Below are positions 10,461 through 21,895 of a stretch of 64,000 nt of DNA, one piece after another. Under the pieces are notes generated by a model that worked only from the letters and a program-made list of their open reading frames with translations, was not told where the DNA came from and did not search any database. The position numbers were made by a program, and so were the translations under genes. This DNA is from Thereva unica (taxonomy: Eukaryota > Arthropoda > Insecta > Diptera > Therevidae). The DNA lies in assembly GCA_949987705.1 (NCBI GenBank), contig OX465281.1:178574516-178638515 (forward strand). The letters are read 5' to 3'. Position 1 is the first letter of the stretch; each line of letters begins with the position of its first letter.

Positions 10461-10917
10461 GTGACAAATCCACAGCGAAGTTCGATAAAATTAAATTTTT
10501 GTTTTGGTCTACAGCACCACCTACATGACTAAAAACTATAATAAAATGAACAGCATATAAAATATGCATATAAACAAATAAATACTTTATATTATTTCCG
10601 CGAAATTTCTTAATGATTTATAAAGCCGCCGAAGAGCCATAAAACCTCAAGAAAATGATTTTTTGCACTTCTAATTAAATAAATGTTTATGTTCTCCTGA
10701 GTATCATTATTAAATAATATAATTTTTAGTGAGAAATAGAATTAAAACATGTTACACCGAAGTAAAAAAAAAATTTTTATTTCACCATTTTGCGGTCGGG
10801 GATCGAACTTGGTTCGCCTGGGATAGGACTCCAGCGCCTTACCTCTAGGCTACCGATACTTTATTAGAAATCTCTTTTTTGTTGTGTAAATATACTTCTG
10901 GTTGATTGTGACAAATC
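10461..10917 (-). mobile_element. SINE-like repeat, copy 1 of a tandem pair
   Basis: A 457-bp unit carries a minus-strand tRNA-like head at 10791-10857 (TAGCCTAGAGGTAAGGCGC as box A, GTTCGATCCCC as box B). It is followed directly by a second copy of the same unit at about 97 percent identity by eye. A third copy in opposite orientation is at 23140-23400. Confidence 0.75.
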
Positions 10918-11375
10918 CACAGCGAAGTTCGATAAAATTGAATTTTTGTTTTGGTCTACAGCACCACCTACATAACTATAAACTATAATAAAATGAACAG
11001 CATATAAAATATGCATATAAACAAATAAATACTTTATATTATTTCCGCGAAATTTCTTAATGATTTATAAAGCCGCCGAAGAGCCATAAAAACTCAAGAA
11101 AATGATTTTTTTGCACTTTTAATTAAATAAATGTTTATGTTCTCCTGAGTATCATTATTAAATAATATAATTTAGTGAGAAATAGAATTAAAACATGTTA
11201 CACCCAAGTAAAAAAAAAAATTTATTTCACCATTTTGCGGTCGGGGATTGAACTTGGTTCGCCTGGGATAGGACCCAAGACCCTTACCTCTAGGCTACCG
11301 ATAAATGAACTTTATTAGAAATCTCTTTTTTGTTGTTAAATATACTTTTGTTGTTAAATATACTTCTGGTTGAAA
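10918..11375 (-). mobile_element. SINE-like repeat, copy 2 of a tandem pair
   Basis: Second unit of the direct repeat; tRNA-like head at 11235-11303 on the minus strand, slightly more decayed (GATTGAAC in box B). The unit leads directly into the segment with the GACGGACA array. Confidence 0.75.
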
Positions 11376-11480
11376 TTTCCAGACCATTTTCTCAGTTTTT
11401 GGTCTTTTGACCAAGAGCTACATTTTGAGATATTTCCCAAGTCTGTATCTGCAGTACTTTCAGAGATGAAAGTAGGCTTC

Positions 11481-11547
11481 AGACGGACAGACGGACAGAC
11501 GGACAGACGGACAGACGGACAGACGGACAGACGGACAGACGGACAGA
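11481..11547. repeat. (GACGGACA)n array
   Basis: About eight perfect copies of an 8-bp unit. A shorter, degenerate version of the same array with the same flanks lies inverted at 23006-23028, so the array belongs to a mobile repeat and has expanded here. Confidence 0.95.
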
Positions 11548-11617
11548 GCCTCTGTATAAGCTTTTTTTTTTTGAAAAAGCTAAAATGGTCCAATTTGGGA
11601 TTTGTCGACCTTCGTTG

Positions 11618-13866
11618 TTGGGACTCACAAGATTGGAGGCCATGCGGCGACTACCGTCGCCTTAATGATGTCACTGTGCCGGATAGATATCCAATCCCGA
11701 ACATACAGAACCTCTCCGTGAATCTTCACGGTTGCACAATTTTTTCAAACGTTGATTTGGTACGTGCATACTATCACATACCAATCGCCCCAGAAGACGT
11801 GCATAAGACTGCACTCATTACGCTATTCGGCCTATATGAGTTTACACGTATGCCATTCGACTTACGAAATGCTGCACAAACCTTTCAAAGGTTTATAAAC
11901 GAAGTTACGAGAGATCTCGACTTCGTTTATGTATACTTGGACGATATACTTATCGCAAGTAAAATCGAGGATGAGCATATCGTTCACCTCGAAGAGCTCT
12001 TTAAACGCCTCGATAGCTTCGGTTTAACCATTAAGCTAGAGCGTTTTTGGTGCAACGGAGATTACGTTTCTAAGCCACCGCATCACAAAGGATGGAATAC
12101 TTCCATCCTGCGATCGGGTTAAGGCTCTCGTTGATCTCGCACCTCCAACTTCTGTCAAATCGATCCAGAAGTTTTTGGGAATGGTGAATTTCTATCACCG
12201 ATTTATCCCAAAATTGGCTGAACAGTTGGTGCCGATAAACGAGCATTTGAGAGACCTTCTCAACCGCATACATGCCAATAAAGTTTTTGACTGGCCAGCA
12301 GAATGTCAGGCGGCATTCCTCAAAGTTAAAACCTCGATGGCTGAAGCAACGCTGCTGAACCATCCAATCAAGGATGCAAAATACAGTCTAACGACTGACG
12401 CCTCTGATTATGCAATTGGAGGCGTATTGGAACAATTTAACGGTCATCGGTGGCAACCTCTAGCTTTTTATTCCAAAAAGCTGTCACCAACAGAACGGAA
12501 GTACTCTGCATTCGATCGCGAACTTCTCGCAATCTATTCAGCGATCAAACACTTCACTTCGTTGAAGGACCCAATTTCGTGGTCTATACTGACCACAAAC
12601 CACTGGTTCGCGCTCTTCATACAAAGACCGAACGATCCCCTCATTTGGGTCTAATCTCTCAGTTAACCACAGACATCAGACATGTGTCGCGCTACTTTTC
12701 GCGCTCACTAGCAACCGACAACGTCGACTCGGTCACCTTCGACCTGCCTACACTGGCTCAAGCTCAAAAAGGTGACACAGAGTTAAAGTCTTTGCAAGAA
12801 CACCCCAGCAATGGCTCACGGGTAAAGCTAGTTCTCACATCAATACCATTTACCGCCTATCAAGTGTGGTGTGAAACTAGTACAGGCATTCCTAGGCCTT
12901 ACATACCCAGTTCCTTACGTAGACTAGCGTTCAACTCCGAACATAGTCTCTCTCATCCTGGTATTCGAGCTGCAAGACGAGCCGTTACCAAGAAATACTT
13001 CTGGCCATCGATCAATAAAGACTGCAGTGAGTGGTCTCGATCATGCCTAGGCTGTCAAAAGTCCAAAGTTTCACGGCATACCAAATCTCCATTGGAAGCT
13101 TTCAAACTTCCAAATAATAGATTTTACCATATCCATATGGATATAGTGGGACCCCTACCCCCATCTCGTGGATACTCTTATATCTTAACGATAGTCGATA
13201 GATTCACGCGATGGCCCGAAGCATACCCAATTCGGGATATCTCAGCTTCGACAGTGGTAAAAAGATTCGTCACTGAATTTATCCCACGATTCGGCGTACC
13301 TCTTGAGATCACAACCGATCAAGGTACGCAGTTCGAATCGAAACTGTTCAATGAAAAGTTGCCAAATTACTTGGCACTCATCGAATCCGGACAACCGCCT
13401 ACCACCCTCAAGCAAACGGGATGGTGGAACGGTTCCACAGGCAACTAAAAGCAGCCTTAATGGCAAGGGACAACACTACTCATTGGAGTGAAGACTTGCC
13501 CTTTGTCAGGTTAGGCATACGCACGGCAATTAAGACCGACTTACAATGCTCACCAGCCGAGCTCGTATACGGTCAGAATCTGAGACTTCCCAATTCGATT
13601 TCTATCCCAACTGATGAGAATCCAATTGAAGAATCAGAATTCCTCTCTCGCCTTCGTTCTCATATGCAGAACATTAAGGCAATACATACTCGGCAACCCG
13701 TCCAAAAGGATGTCTACGTGCCAGAAGCCCTGGAGAACGCCAACTACGTTACGTACGTGTCGACAGAGTTCGAAAACCTTTCGATCCTCCATATGAGGGC
13801 CCATATTAAGTAATAAAACGATTACGAAAACACTTCGTGGTCAAATTGAACGGCACAACCAAGTCG
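11618..13866 (+). pseudogene. Ty3/gypsy pol: RT, RNase H, integrase
   Basis: Continuation of the gypsy element begun at 6386. The reading starts at [16 protein letters not shown], about 30 residues past where the 5' part stops. It passes the reverse transcriptase with its YLDD box (11933-11944), RNase H (TTDASDYAIGGVL, DRELLAIYSAIKHF, VVYTDHKPL), an integrase zinc-binding region (HSLSHPGI ... CLGCQKSK) and the catalytic core with its Asp residues in HMDIVGPLP and TTDQGTQF and the Glu in VERFHR. It ends near KHFVVKLNGTTKS at about 13866. Frame changes near 12065-12125, 12575 and 13360-13420 break it, so it is dead. It is collinear with and the same strand as the gag part. Confidence 0.88.
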
Positions 13867-14204
13867 CACCCCCTAAAAATATGCGAATAGGCAAAAAACT
13901 AAGAAATTTAAAATTTTAGGCAAATCGGAAAAGATTTAGAGGTCGCTCATGGCGAACGAAAACTTAAAAAATGATGATTTTTTACTTTTTTCACTTTGTT
14001 CAACCCTAATTACCATTTTATCAGCCCTAAAAGAGTCAGTAAATATTTTTTATTCATTCTACAGATTATTTGCTTTCACAAATGGATCAAAATCATAAAG
14101 ATCAGTTTACAAATAATAAAGCTATGAAATAAAAAGCACGGTGAAGAGTCTTTTTAAGAAAAAAAAACGATCAGTTTAAACAGAAACTGCACCGTAATCA
14201 CCGC
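13867..14204. other. Nothing recognised
   Basis: AT-rich sequence downstream of the gypsy pol. No LTR could be paired with anything upstream. Confidence 0.4.
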
Positions 14205-14395
14205 ATTGTGCTTTTCTGTTCACCTTTGACCGTGCAGAGTTACGTGTACGATCAGTGATCGTCACTCAAAAAATATACTACACGGGGCTCTATACCAGCC
14301 ATGCGCGTTTTGAGAAAAGAATGTTTCTATCATTTTTCATAATATTTACCAATAATATCAGTTGAAGCAACAATATAAATTTACGAAAGCTAATT
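14205..14395. repeat. Inverted repeat, left copy
   Basis: About 190 bp matching 17424-17600 in reverse orientation, including a palindrome GATCAGTGATC. The two copies flank about 3 kb that holds a LINE tail, TCGAA repeats, TA arrays and a Helitron remnant. No transposase links them. Confidence 0.8.
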
Positions 14396-14828
14396 TAACA
14401 TAGTTAACCTATTCATTGTAAATTTGCCTGTTCAAATTGGGTTATAACGTTTTTTTTTTCGACAAATATTATAGCTAATAAAAGGCATAAACTGTACTTC
14501 AATAGTGTGATATTGAAAATACAAACAAAATTATTAAAATGAATTTACTTAGGCAGTATTTCCTTTAATAACGCTGTTTTAGCGGAATTTTGTTTGTAAT
14601 CAATTATAATATGTAATAAGTATTGTTTATTCTGTTCGTCTTTACTCAATACTTTATTATATTCTTCGAATAACTTCAAACCTCTTTCAGCTGTGTCGTA
14701 CAGTTCTTAATTCATGAAGAAGGGTGAATGCTTGATTAAAAATAATATTATAACTCCATTTATCTGGCGGGTAAATGCAAACACCATTGAACGGACAGCG
14801 CTGAATAACCGTGACGTGGAACTGGTAA

Positions 14829-15377
14829 TTGGCGGTGCAGAAAGAAGATTTCAGTTCCAGAATAAATAAAGCACGAGGCGCATATGCATGCCTGTTCTGC
14901 ATATGGAGATCAACGGAGATCTCAACCAACACCAAATTGCGGCTGTTAAACTCCAACGTTAAGGCAGTACTTTTGTACGGTTGCGAAACATGGAAAGTCA
15001 CCCAATTCATCACAGGGCGTCTATAAGTCTTCATCAACAGATGCCTGCGTCGTATCCTAAAAATCTGCTGGCAGGATAGAATTTCAAACGACGAACTATG
15101 GCGCCGTGCCGGCCAAGAAAGGATAGACGACCAAATCAGGCGAAGGAAATGGAATTGGGTTGGCCACACCTTGCGACGCGAAAACGAAAATCTAACCAAA
15201 CAGTCCCTTAATTGGAGTGCGCAAGGATCCCGTAGACCTAGAACAACGTGGAGGAGAGCCCTACTAGCAGAAGCCGCAACAACTGGGAGATCCTGGTCGG
15301 ACCTGAGAGCTGTCGCGCCAAACAGAGTCCCCTGGATGGAAACTGTTTCCGCCCTATGTCCCATGAGGGATTAAGGG
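14829..15377 (+). pseudogene. C-terminal tail of a LINE reverse transcriptase
   Basis: Reads as the last part of an RTE-type polyprotein (TKLRLLNSNVKAVLLYGCETW, RCLRRILKICW, RRRKWNWVGHTLRRENE, ALCPMRD then stop). It opens directly in the region after the catalytic core, so the copy is strongly 5'-truncated, as LINE copies often are. One in-frame stop (TAA at about 15025) interrupts it. A short GATGAT-like tail follows the true stop near 15375. It belongs to a different LINE family from the one at 540-3692. Confidence 0.8.
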
Positions 15378-15477
15378 AGCGCAATGATGATGATTTATGT
15401 GGTGGCAGATATAGGAAGTCGGTTGAAATGTTAAACCGTTGAAAAAAAACGAATGTGTTCATCGTAATGAAATACTC

Positions 15478-15505
15478 CTTTAATCCCTCATCGGACATAG
15501 GGCGG
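15478..15505 (-). repeat. Inverted piece of the LINE 3' end
   Basis: About 25 bp reverse-complementary to 15345-15375, the last codons of the LINE tail just upstream. The two together could form a hairpin with a loop of about 100 bp. Confidence 0.7.
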
Positions 15506-15974
15506 AGCACTTCTTCTTATAAATTCCTCAATTTCTTCGAGTTTTACAGGAATACGTTTAACTGTTTCCCTAGATATGTCATCTGGCTCAGAATCATTAG
15601 CTTCATAGACATCATGATCTTCATATTTTTCATCAGTGGTAATAAAATGCTTTCATCTGTCACTCATTTTCTGTTTGATTTCGAATGGAATATTTTCATC
15701 GAAAAATGATAATCCAACGTTTTTCGTCTGCTAAATACCACAAACGGTTTCTCATTTTCTTAATAGCAATTTGCGAAATTTTTGCATTAACATTTCGATA
15801 TTCGTACATATTTTGTAAGAAGCAATAGTCCTGGTATGCTGCCTCTGGCGCTATGGGACATTTAAACCAAGCCTTCACGTAAAAGCGAATGATAAAAGCA
15901 CAAATATTAGCTAATTTTGTCTCTTCTAAAACAGTTGATTTAATCTAAACTGTGAATAAATATATTTTTATTAG
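15506..15974. other. AT-rich DNA, nothing recognised
   Basis: No coding frame with recognisable features. Frames of 60-84 residues here look like chance frames. Confidence 0.4.
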
Positions 15975-16508
15975 GGGTGTGCGAATACTGTTCGAATCGA
16001 ATCGAATCGAATAGTGCTATTCGATTCGATTTTCGAATCGAATAATTCGAAAAATCGAATATTCGATTTAATCGAATTATTCGAAAAATCGAATATTTGG
16101 ATTATTCAAAACAATAAAAAATAAATAATGAAACAATCGTTTTTATTTAATACCAGTTGTCTATAGTGGTTTAAATTATATGTAGATGATTGTCATAATA
16201 AAAAACGTCAGAATGAATTATTAATTTGAGAATTTTAACTATTAATCATATTGTTTTTTTTTTAATATTACCATTTTTGACAGAAGTGTGTGTGTTGTAG
16301 TCAAAAAGTTATATTATCAATATATAATTAGCTTCCTGATATGTAAATTTACATATTATTATTATCAATTACATATTACTTAATAACAAGCGATCAAATT
16401 CACTTACAATGCTTTTATGATAACATTAAAAAAATTAATTTTATCGAATAATTCAAAAATATTTCGAGTTATTCGATTTGTTTCGAATAATTCGAAAATA
16501 TTTCGAGT
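15975..16508. repeat. TCGAA-rich palindromic repeat
   Basis: From 15975 a run of overlapping TCGAATCGAA units forms a dense palindrome to about 16095. A second TCGAA-rich block lies at 16440-16508. The two blocks look like the ends of a non-autonomous element whose right end has merged into a TA array; the inside is AT-rich and non-coding. Confidence 0.55.
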
Positions 16509-16512
16509 TATA

Positions 16513-16608
<96 letters not shown>

Positions 16609-16619
16609 CATCTATATAA
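16508..16619. repeat. (TA)n array 1
   Basis: Nearly pure TA dinucleotides with a few interruptions. Confidence 0.97.
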
Positions 16620-16883
16620 AAATGAATCTTTATTTTGTATGTAATCGATGTTTGCAAAATTGGCTGTATGAAATGACTGATTGGGTGTTGTTTGTGTTAG
16701 AAGACCTCAATAGCAAGGTTTATGTATATAGTTTTCATGACTATGTTGGTATTTTTGCAATGGCGCTTGAAAAAGAATTGTCGATAGAAAATTTTTTTCT
16801 TCGCAATAAATTGATATGATTTGTATGTGAAATGGGTTTGTTTTATTGAATGAAATAAAAAAAGGTAAATCGCTTTAAAAAAG

Positions 16884-17282
16884 GATTGCAGCAGAGAAAG
16901 TGGTATCGAATTGTAAACTCAAAGCGGTATCCAAGAGCACTGATTTCTGAAAATGTTATCCGGAGCGATGGCTACCCGTTCTATCGTCATCGTACGACTG
17001 AGGTAAATGACAATTAGATAACTTAGAAGGTTAATGGTCAGGATTTTTAAGTTGACAGTCGTTAGGTCGTACCCTATTCGCCATTATTTTCCAAGACGCT
17101 CAAGGCTCACATAAATGTTGAATTTTGCAATTCCGTCAACTCAATCAAATACATACCTATTCAAATAGGTCACGAAACGGAGTGACATGGCTGCTTGTAG
17201 TGCTGCTAATGCAAATACCATCGACGAAATAACACAATATTTAATGGGACCTTATATTAACAGTAATGGAGCGATGCTGGGG
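16884..17282 (+). pseudogene. Helitron Rep/helicase polyprotein fragment
   Basis: Translation across frames gives several stretches that match the region between the Rep and helicase parts of animal Helitron proteins: SKRYPRALISENVI, DGYPFYRHRTTE, VVPYSPLFSKTLKAHINVE, CNSVNSIKYI, and after a frameshift DEITQYLMGPYINSN. The order is as in the family. Stops (near 17014 and 17063) and at least one frameshift near 17170 show that it is dead. No HUH motif and no helicase motifs remain, and no Helitron 3' hairpin with CTRR end was found nearby. Confidence 0.75.
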
Positions 17283-17347
17283 GAAGAGCCGAAATACCAG
17301 TATTTTCCAAATTGATGGGTGCAGCGATGCGCACCGGGTTCCAGCTA

Positions 17348-17421
<74 letters not shown>
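17348..17421. repeat. (TA)n array 2
   Basis: Pure TA run joining the Helitron remnant to the right copy of the inverted repeat. Confidence 0.97.
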
Positions 17422-17423
<2 letters not shown>

Positions 17424-17426
<3 letters not shown>

Positions 17427-17600
17427 CTTCAACTGATATTATTGTTAAATATTATAAATATTATGAAAAATGATAGAAACATTCTTTTCTCAAAACACGC
17501 ATGGCTGATATAGAGCACCGTGTAGTATATTTTTTGAGTGACGATCACTGATCGTACACGTAACTCTGCACGGTCAAAGGTGAAGAGAAAAGCACAATGC
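17424..17600. repeat. Inverted repeat, right copy
   Basis: Reverse complement of 14205-14395 with about 90 percent identity by eye; see that entry. Confidence 0.8.
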
Positions 17601-17612
17601 TTTATGCGAATC

Positions 17613-17785
<173 letters not shown>

Positions 17786-19089
17786 ATTGTAATTAAACTT
17801 TACCCGGTCGCCACAATATTAGTTCAAATTTAATTTAAAAAAATATTAACAACAATAACACTGAACTTGAATAATTGTATCTTCTCAAATACACTTGTGC
17901 ACCGCGAAATTAGAGTAATTCGATTGACATCTACAGTTTCCATTGTGTTCATTCATGAAGAACTAATCACCAGTACCTTATCAAAAGTCCCAGGCCTAAT
18001 TGTTACGTTTGATTAGTTTTGGGTCAAGACACCAAACTGGTTCATCGATAGTCTGAGATGTTTGGTAGAAAGTACCTTGAAATGGGAATTTATACGTTCT
18101 TGAGGTGCTGGAAAGATCACAAGAAGATTACCGGTGTGTCAGCCGTGGTCTGCTATTTCTTCTAAGGAATCTAGATCAATGTTACCTTAGCGGATGATTA
18201 TTCAAGTTATGAAATGGCGTTAACATCTTGAAATTAAATTGGTACTTTGCGGTCACGTTTGTACTAATTTCACTGTTCATGAAATAAAGGCTATGCATCC
18301 TGCTTTATGTTAATTAGTGTTAGAAACACAAATTCTTATTTGGGTTAAGTGATCGATCAGCCAGATACAATCTTATGCGAAAATAGAGTTACTTTGGTCT
18401 TTGGGCTTGTCGTTTCAATAAATTCATGAAACAAAAAACTTTAAATCTAGTTGGGTTGTGGTTTTGACCTTTCGCTCCACAACTTTCATCAACTTCGCAG
18501 TATGATGAATGTTGAAAATTATGAAAGGATATTTTAATAATATGTAATACCTTTTTAATTTTCTGGAGCAGCCCTAAGGCATTAATCAATTAATTATGGA
18601 GCAGCTATAAAAGCGTTAACTCCGAATAACAGAATGGCACAGCTCAAAAAGCTTAACTCCTGGGTTTAGAGAAGTCTTGGTTTCCCACTCAAACGTCTGT
18701 TTATCAACGACTGAATTTTAATTATTAAAATGCTCTATTTATACAAAATTATCTTATACATCTATTCTATTCTAAGTATGTATAATTGTCATTTTTCCCA
18801 ATTTAGGTAAATTGCCATGGATCAGCAATTTGTACGCATCGGGCCTTAAGAATTAAATGCATCCCTGTGACCTATGTACATTTTTACTCGATCGGGAGAA
18901 ATTACGACGTTCGGTCTGCATGATTTGTTAAAAAATTTACCTAATGTGGAAAAATGTGATTTTGGAAATATGGAAAAGTATTATGGGAATGATTGTATCA
19001 CAAATAAATGAACAATAATAACAAAAATTGTAAGAAAACATCACACCAAATTCATACAATAGCAAAAATCTTGTAATATTAAATAATAA
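17786..19089. other. Mostly unassigned DNA
   Basis: No gene recognised. A short stretch at 18440-18530 resembles the left end of the interspersed repeat at 19204 (AGTTGGG... TTTGACC... CAGTATGATGAA) in the same orientation. Confidence 0.4.
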
Positions 19090-19203
19090 AATGACTTTAC
19101 GTTGTAAGAAATGCCGATGTTTGAGTAATGTAATAAAATTGTTTAGCAATTTATTGCGTTTTTTTTGCTGTTATGGTATGTTTTACAAGGTACGATATGG
19201 TTT

Positions 19204-21230
19204 AAAATGAAACTAGTTGGGATGTGGGTTTGACCCCTTCGGTCCACACGATTAACTTCCCAGTATGATGAACGAAGATGGAATAAACTGACATTTTACA
19301 AATTAGTTATACGTTTAGCACGAGTGGAAAATTGGCTAGTATCAGAACTGATGACAAAGCAGTCCCGAGAGAAGCTAGTTCAAATAACTATAACAGTAGT
19401 AAATCCACAAGATTTTTCTAGAGAATTTGTTTTTCTTGAACGTTAGCAAACAAACATTTCCTCGGTATTTCGTTCGCTGAACTTAAGCGGGTGTTCAAAT
19501 TTGTATTGAGCGGGCTGAAGCGCCGTTGACAAACTGAGAAGCGAATGACTTCATTTGGAAATTTCAAAGCTTTCCGGAGATATTAGCAAAACTGTAGTGT
19601 TAAGTACTTATCAGACTTAACCAAAAGGAACAAATTTTGCTACTAGAAATTCCGGGATGAGCCGCAATTTTCTGAAACTGTATCACGCGTAGAAAACAAT
19701 TCCCCGCCAAAAAGTGCTAATCCAAGGTTTGAAAAATTCGCGCTGTTTGCAAAGGGTAACGAAATTTTTGCACGATTTTGAAAGGTTGTCGGATTTTGAC
19801 AAGTGATGTTTTGTTCGAAGGCTATCGCTGTGCAGAACCCAAAAAAGATCACTTCGTTTAGAACGGGTCTCATTCCATCGAGTTTATTAGTTATTAGCAA
19901 AACTTGTCAATTTAAGGTCTTTCTGACAACTAGCCGAAGTTTTTCTATTTAATCAAAAAAGGCCTGACCGAATATTATGAAATTTTTTCCAGAGCATTTC
20001 TTCGTTAATATTCTTTTTTCGGCACCTCAATGAAGTCGATATAGTTTTTAGTTTGGCGGTATCGTGCAGGTACAAAAATCATAAACGTCGTTTAAACAAA
20101 AAAAAACGGTACGACCGAATTTTATGAAAATCTTTTCAGATCATATTTTGGTTAATACTTTTCGAACGGCACGTCAATTAAGTCGATATCTTTTATAGTT
20201 CACGCGATATCGTAAATCACTTATGACATTTCAACCAAAAAACCGCTCAACCGAATATTATAAAAATCTTTTCAGATTCTTCTTCTTCTTCGATGGCTCT
20301 ACAGCCCAATTCGAGCCTTAGCCCTAATCAGCTGCTTCCTCGAGACGTCTCTCTGCTCCGCAGCTTGTCTCCAGTTTCTTGTGTTGAGCAGTTTTGCTGC
20401 ATCGGTCTTAACATTATCTTCCCACCTTAACCGTGGTTTGCCAACTGGTCTTTTGCCATTTGGTAGTAGATACAGGGCTTTTTTTGGTATCCTTGAGTCA
20501 TCCATTCTTTGGACATGGCCGGCCCAACGTAAACGTAGTAGCTTGGCATGGGTCGAAAGTTTACATTCTTTGTATAAGTCGTACAATTCGTAATTGTAGC
20601 GTATTCTCCATGCATTGTCTTCATTGATTGGGCCGTATATCCTTCGGAGAACCTTCCTCTCAAATATATCCAGCTTGTCTGCGGATTTCTGGGAGATACT
20701 CCATGCTTCACATCCATACGTAGCTACTGTACGTATGATGGTTTTGTAGATTCTTATTTTAGTTTTTCTGTGGATGTCTCTGGATTTCATTACTGGCAGT
20801 AGTGAGAAGTATGTTCTGTTTGCGGCGTTTATTCTTCTTTGTACGTCTATCGTTATATTGTCGCTAATATGCTTCGAACGGCACCTCAAGTAAGTCAATA
20901 TCTTTCGTGGTTCGGGCGATATCGTGCAGGTACCAAAATCACTTACGCCGCTTAAACAAAAAAACGGCTCGACCGAATTTTATGAAAATCTTTTCAGATC
21001 ATATTTCGGTTAATACGCTTCGAACGACACCTCAACGAAGTCGATATCTTTTTTTGTTCGCGCGATATCGTGCAGCAAAAAATAACCACATACGTACGCA
21101 CGCACATACACACACATACTTCCTGCCAATTTTTTGCTTAAAATGCTCCTGGGACCTTGAAAGATGAAAATACGTCGAAAATTTCGATTTCGATTTTTGG
21201 ACCGATTACAATAACTTCCTATACTGAGAA
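19204..21230 (+). repeat. Interspersed repeat R, longest copy
   Basis: Begins GTTGGGATGTGGGTTTGACC. Other copies are at 47523-48632 (minus, about 97 percent identical by eye) and 32130-33000 (plus, more decayed). The right part consists of about four tandem subunits of roughly 125-150 bp (starting near 19964, 20112, 20248 and 20961, each with CGACCGAATTTTATG and GCGATATCGTGCAG). The right end carries the palindrome AACTTCCTATACTGAGAAGTT. One subunit is split by a LINE tail at 20277-20866. No transposase recognised, so the class is unknown. Confidence 0.75.
20277..20866 (-). pseudogene. LINE family beta, 5'-truncated copy 1
   Basis: Minus-strand frame of about 199 residues matching the C-terminal part of a LINE reverse transcriptase (DVQRRINAANRTYFSLLPVMK, VATYGCEAWSIS, RLRWAGHVQRMDD, GKPRLRWEDNVKTDAAKLL). 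The catalytic core is absent. The 3' end is a GAAGAAGAAGAA tail (TTC repeats at 20279-20292 on the plus strand). It sits inside a subunit of repeat R; the copy of R at 47.5 kb shows the uninterrupted sequence. Two sister copies lie at 46060-46960 and 51542-53351. Confidence 0.85.
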
Positions 21231-21424
21231 GTTAATAACATGCATTAGTTACTTCAATTTTTATAAAAAATTTGTGTTGGGACTGCACATAAAAGTGATT
21301 CATTCAATTGTGTTAACTTAACTATCTAGCAAAATCCGGACGTATTGATTTTATGACAAGCGTTTGCAAGTTGCACAACTCATTTCCACACCACCTGCAA
21401 GGTAGAGTTTGTCGACGCGTTGTT

Positions 21425-21895
21425 TTAAGTGGTATTCCCAATAAGCTTAATCCACGGTGCTGCTTTTCTATCTTCTTCATTCTTGGTATTTTTGAAAGGC
21501 CGAGCTGAGGAATTATAGAGAGTGAAATGGTCGCAAGGGTGAAAGTTCAAAGAGTAAATGAAACAGTTGGTAAGGTAATTAAAATCAATCAAAGGAGCTT
21601 CTAGAGTACAAGACATTGAGTTGTTGCTGGTAGTATGACAACGAACGGTGTTATCCGTACGATTAGCAGAATAATTTTTATAACAACTAGAGTGTAAACT
21701 AACCTCCAAAACGGTACGAAGGAACTGCGCACGATCCTTATATCCCTTCGCAAGTGCTCGTGCAATTAAAGATTTCGCTATTTTTGCTTTCACAGTTACC
21801 GATTTAAATTCGGTTAGAGATTTGTCCCATACGAAACAGTTATTCATAATGCAATAGCACAGTGTACCCTTTATAAACTTTAAAACTGCAAACAA
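21425..21895 (-). CDS. Unidentified frame with Cys/His pattern
   Basis: A 156-residue frame, long for such AT-rich DNA. Cys and His residues are arranged like a small zinc-binding domain (CFVWDKSLTE ... SLHSSCYKNYS), and a second similar block follows (NCFIYSLNFHPCDHFTL). I cannot name the family. It lies inside the inverted-ended structure at 19090-22180 and could be the remnant of its gene. It ends at a stop at 21425. It may also be a chance frame. Confidence 0.3.
   Translation of the reverse strand: MFAVLKFIKGTLCYCIMNNCFVWDKSLTEFKSVTVKAKIAKSLIARALAKGYKDRAQFLRTVLEVSLHSSCYKNYSANRTDNTVRCHTTSNNSMSCTLEAPLIDFNYLTNCFIYSLNFHPCDHFTLYNSSARPFKNTKNEEDRKAAPWIKLIGNTT

Noticed and set aside
16417..16819. 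Frames of 75 and 113 residues with long YIYI runs
   Set aside because: They are translations of the TA array, not proteins.
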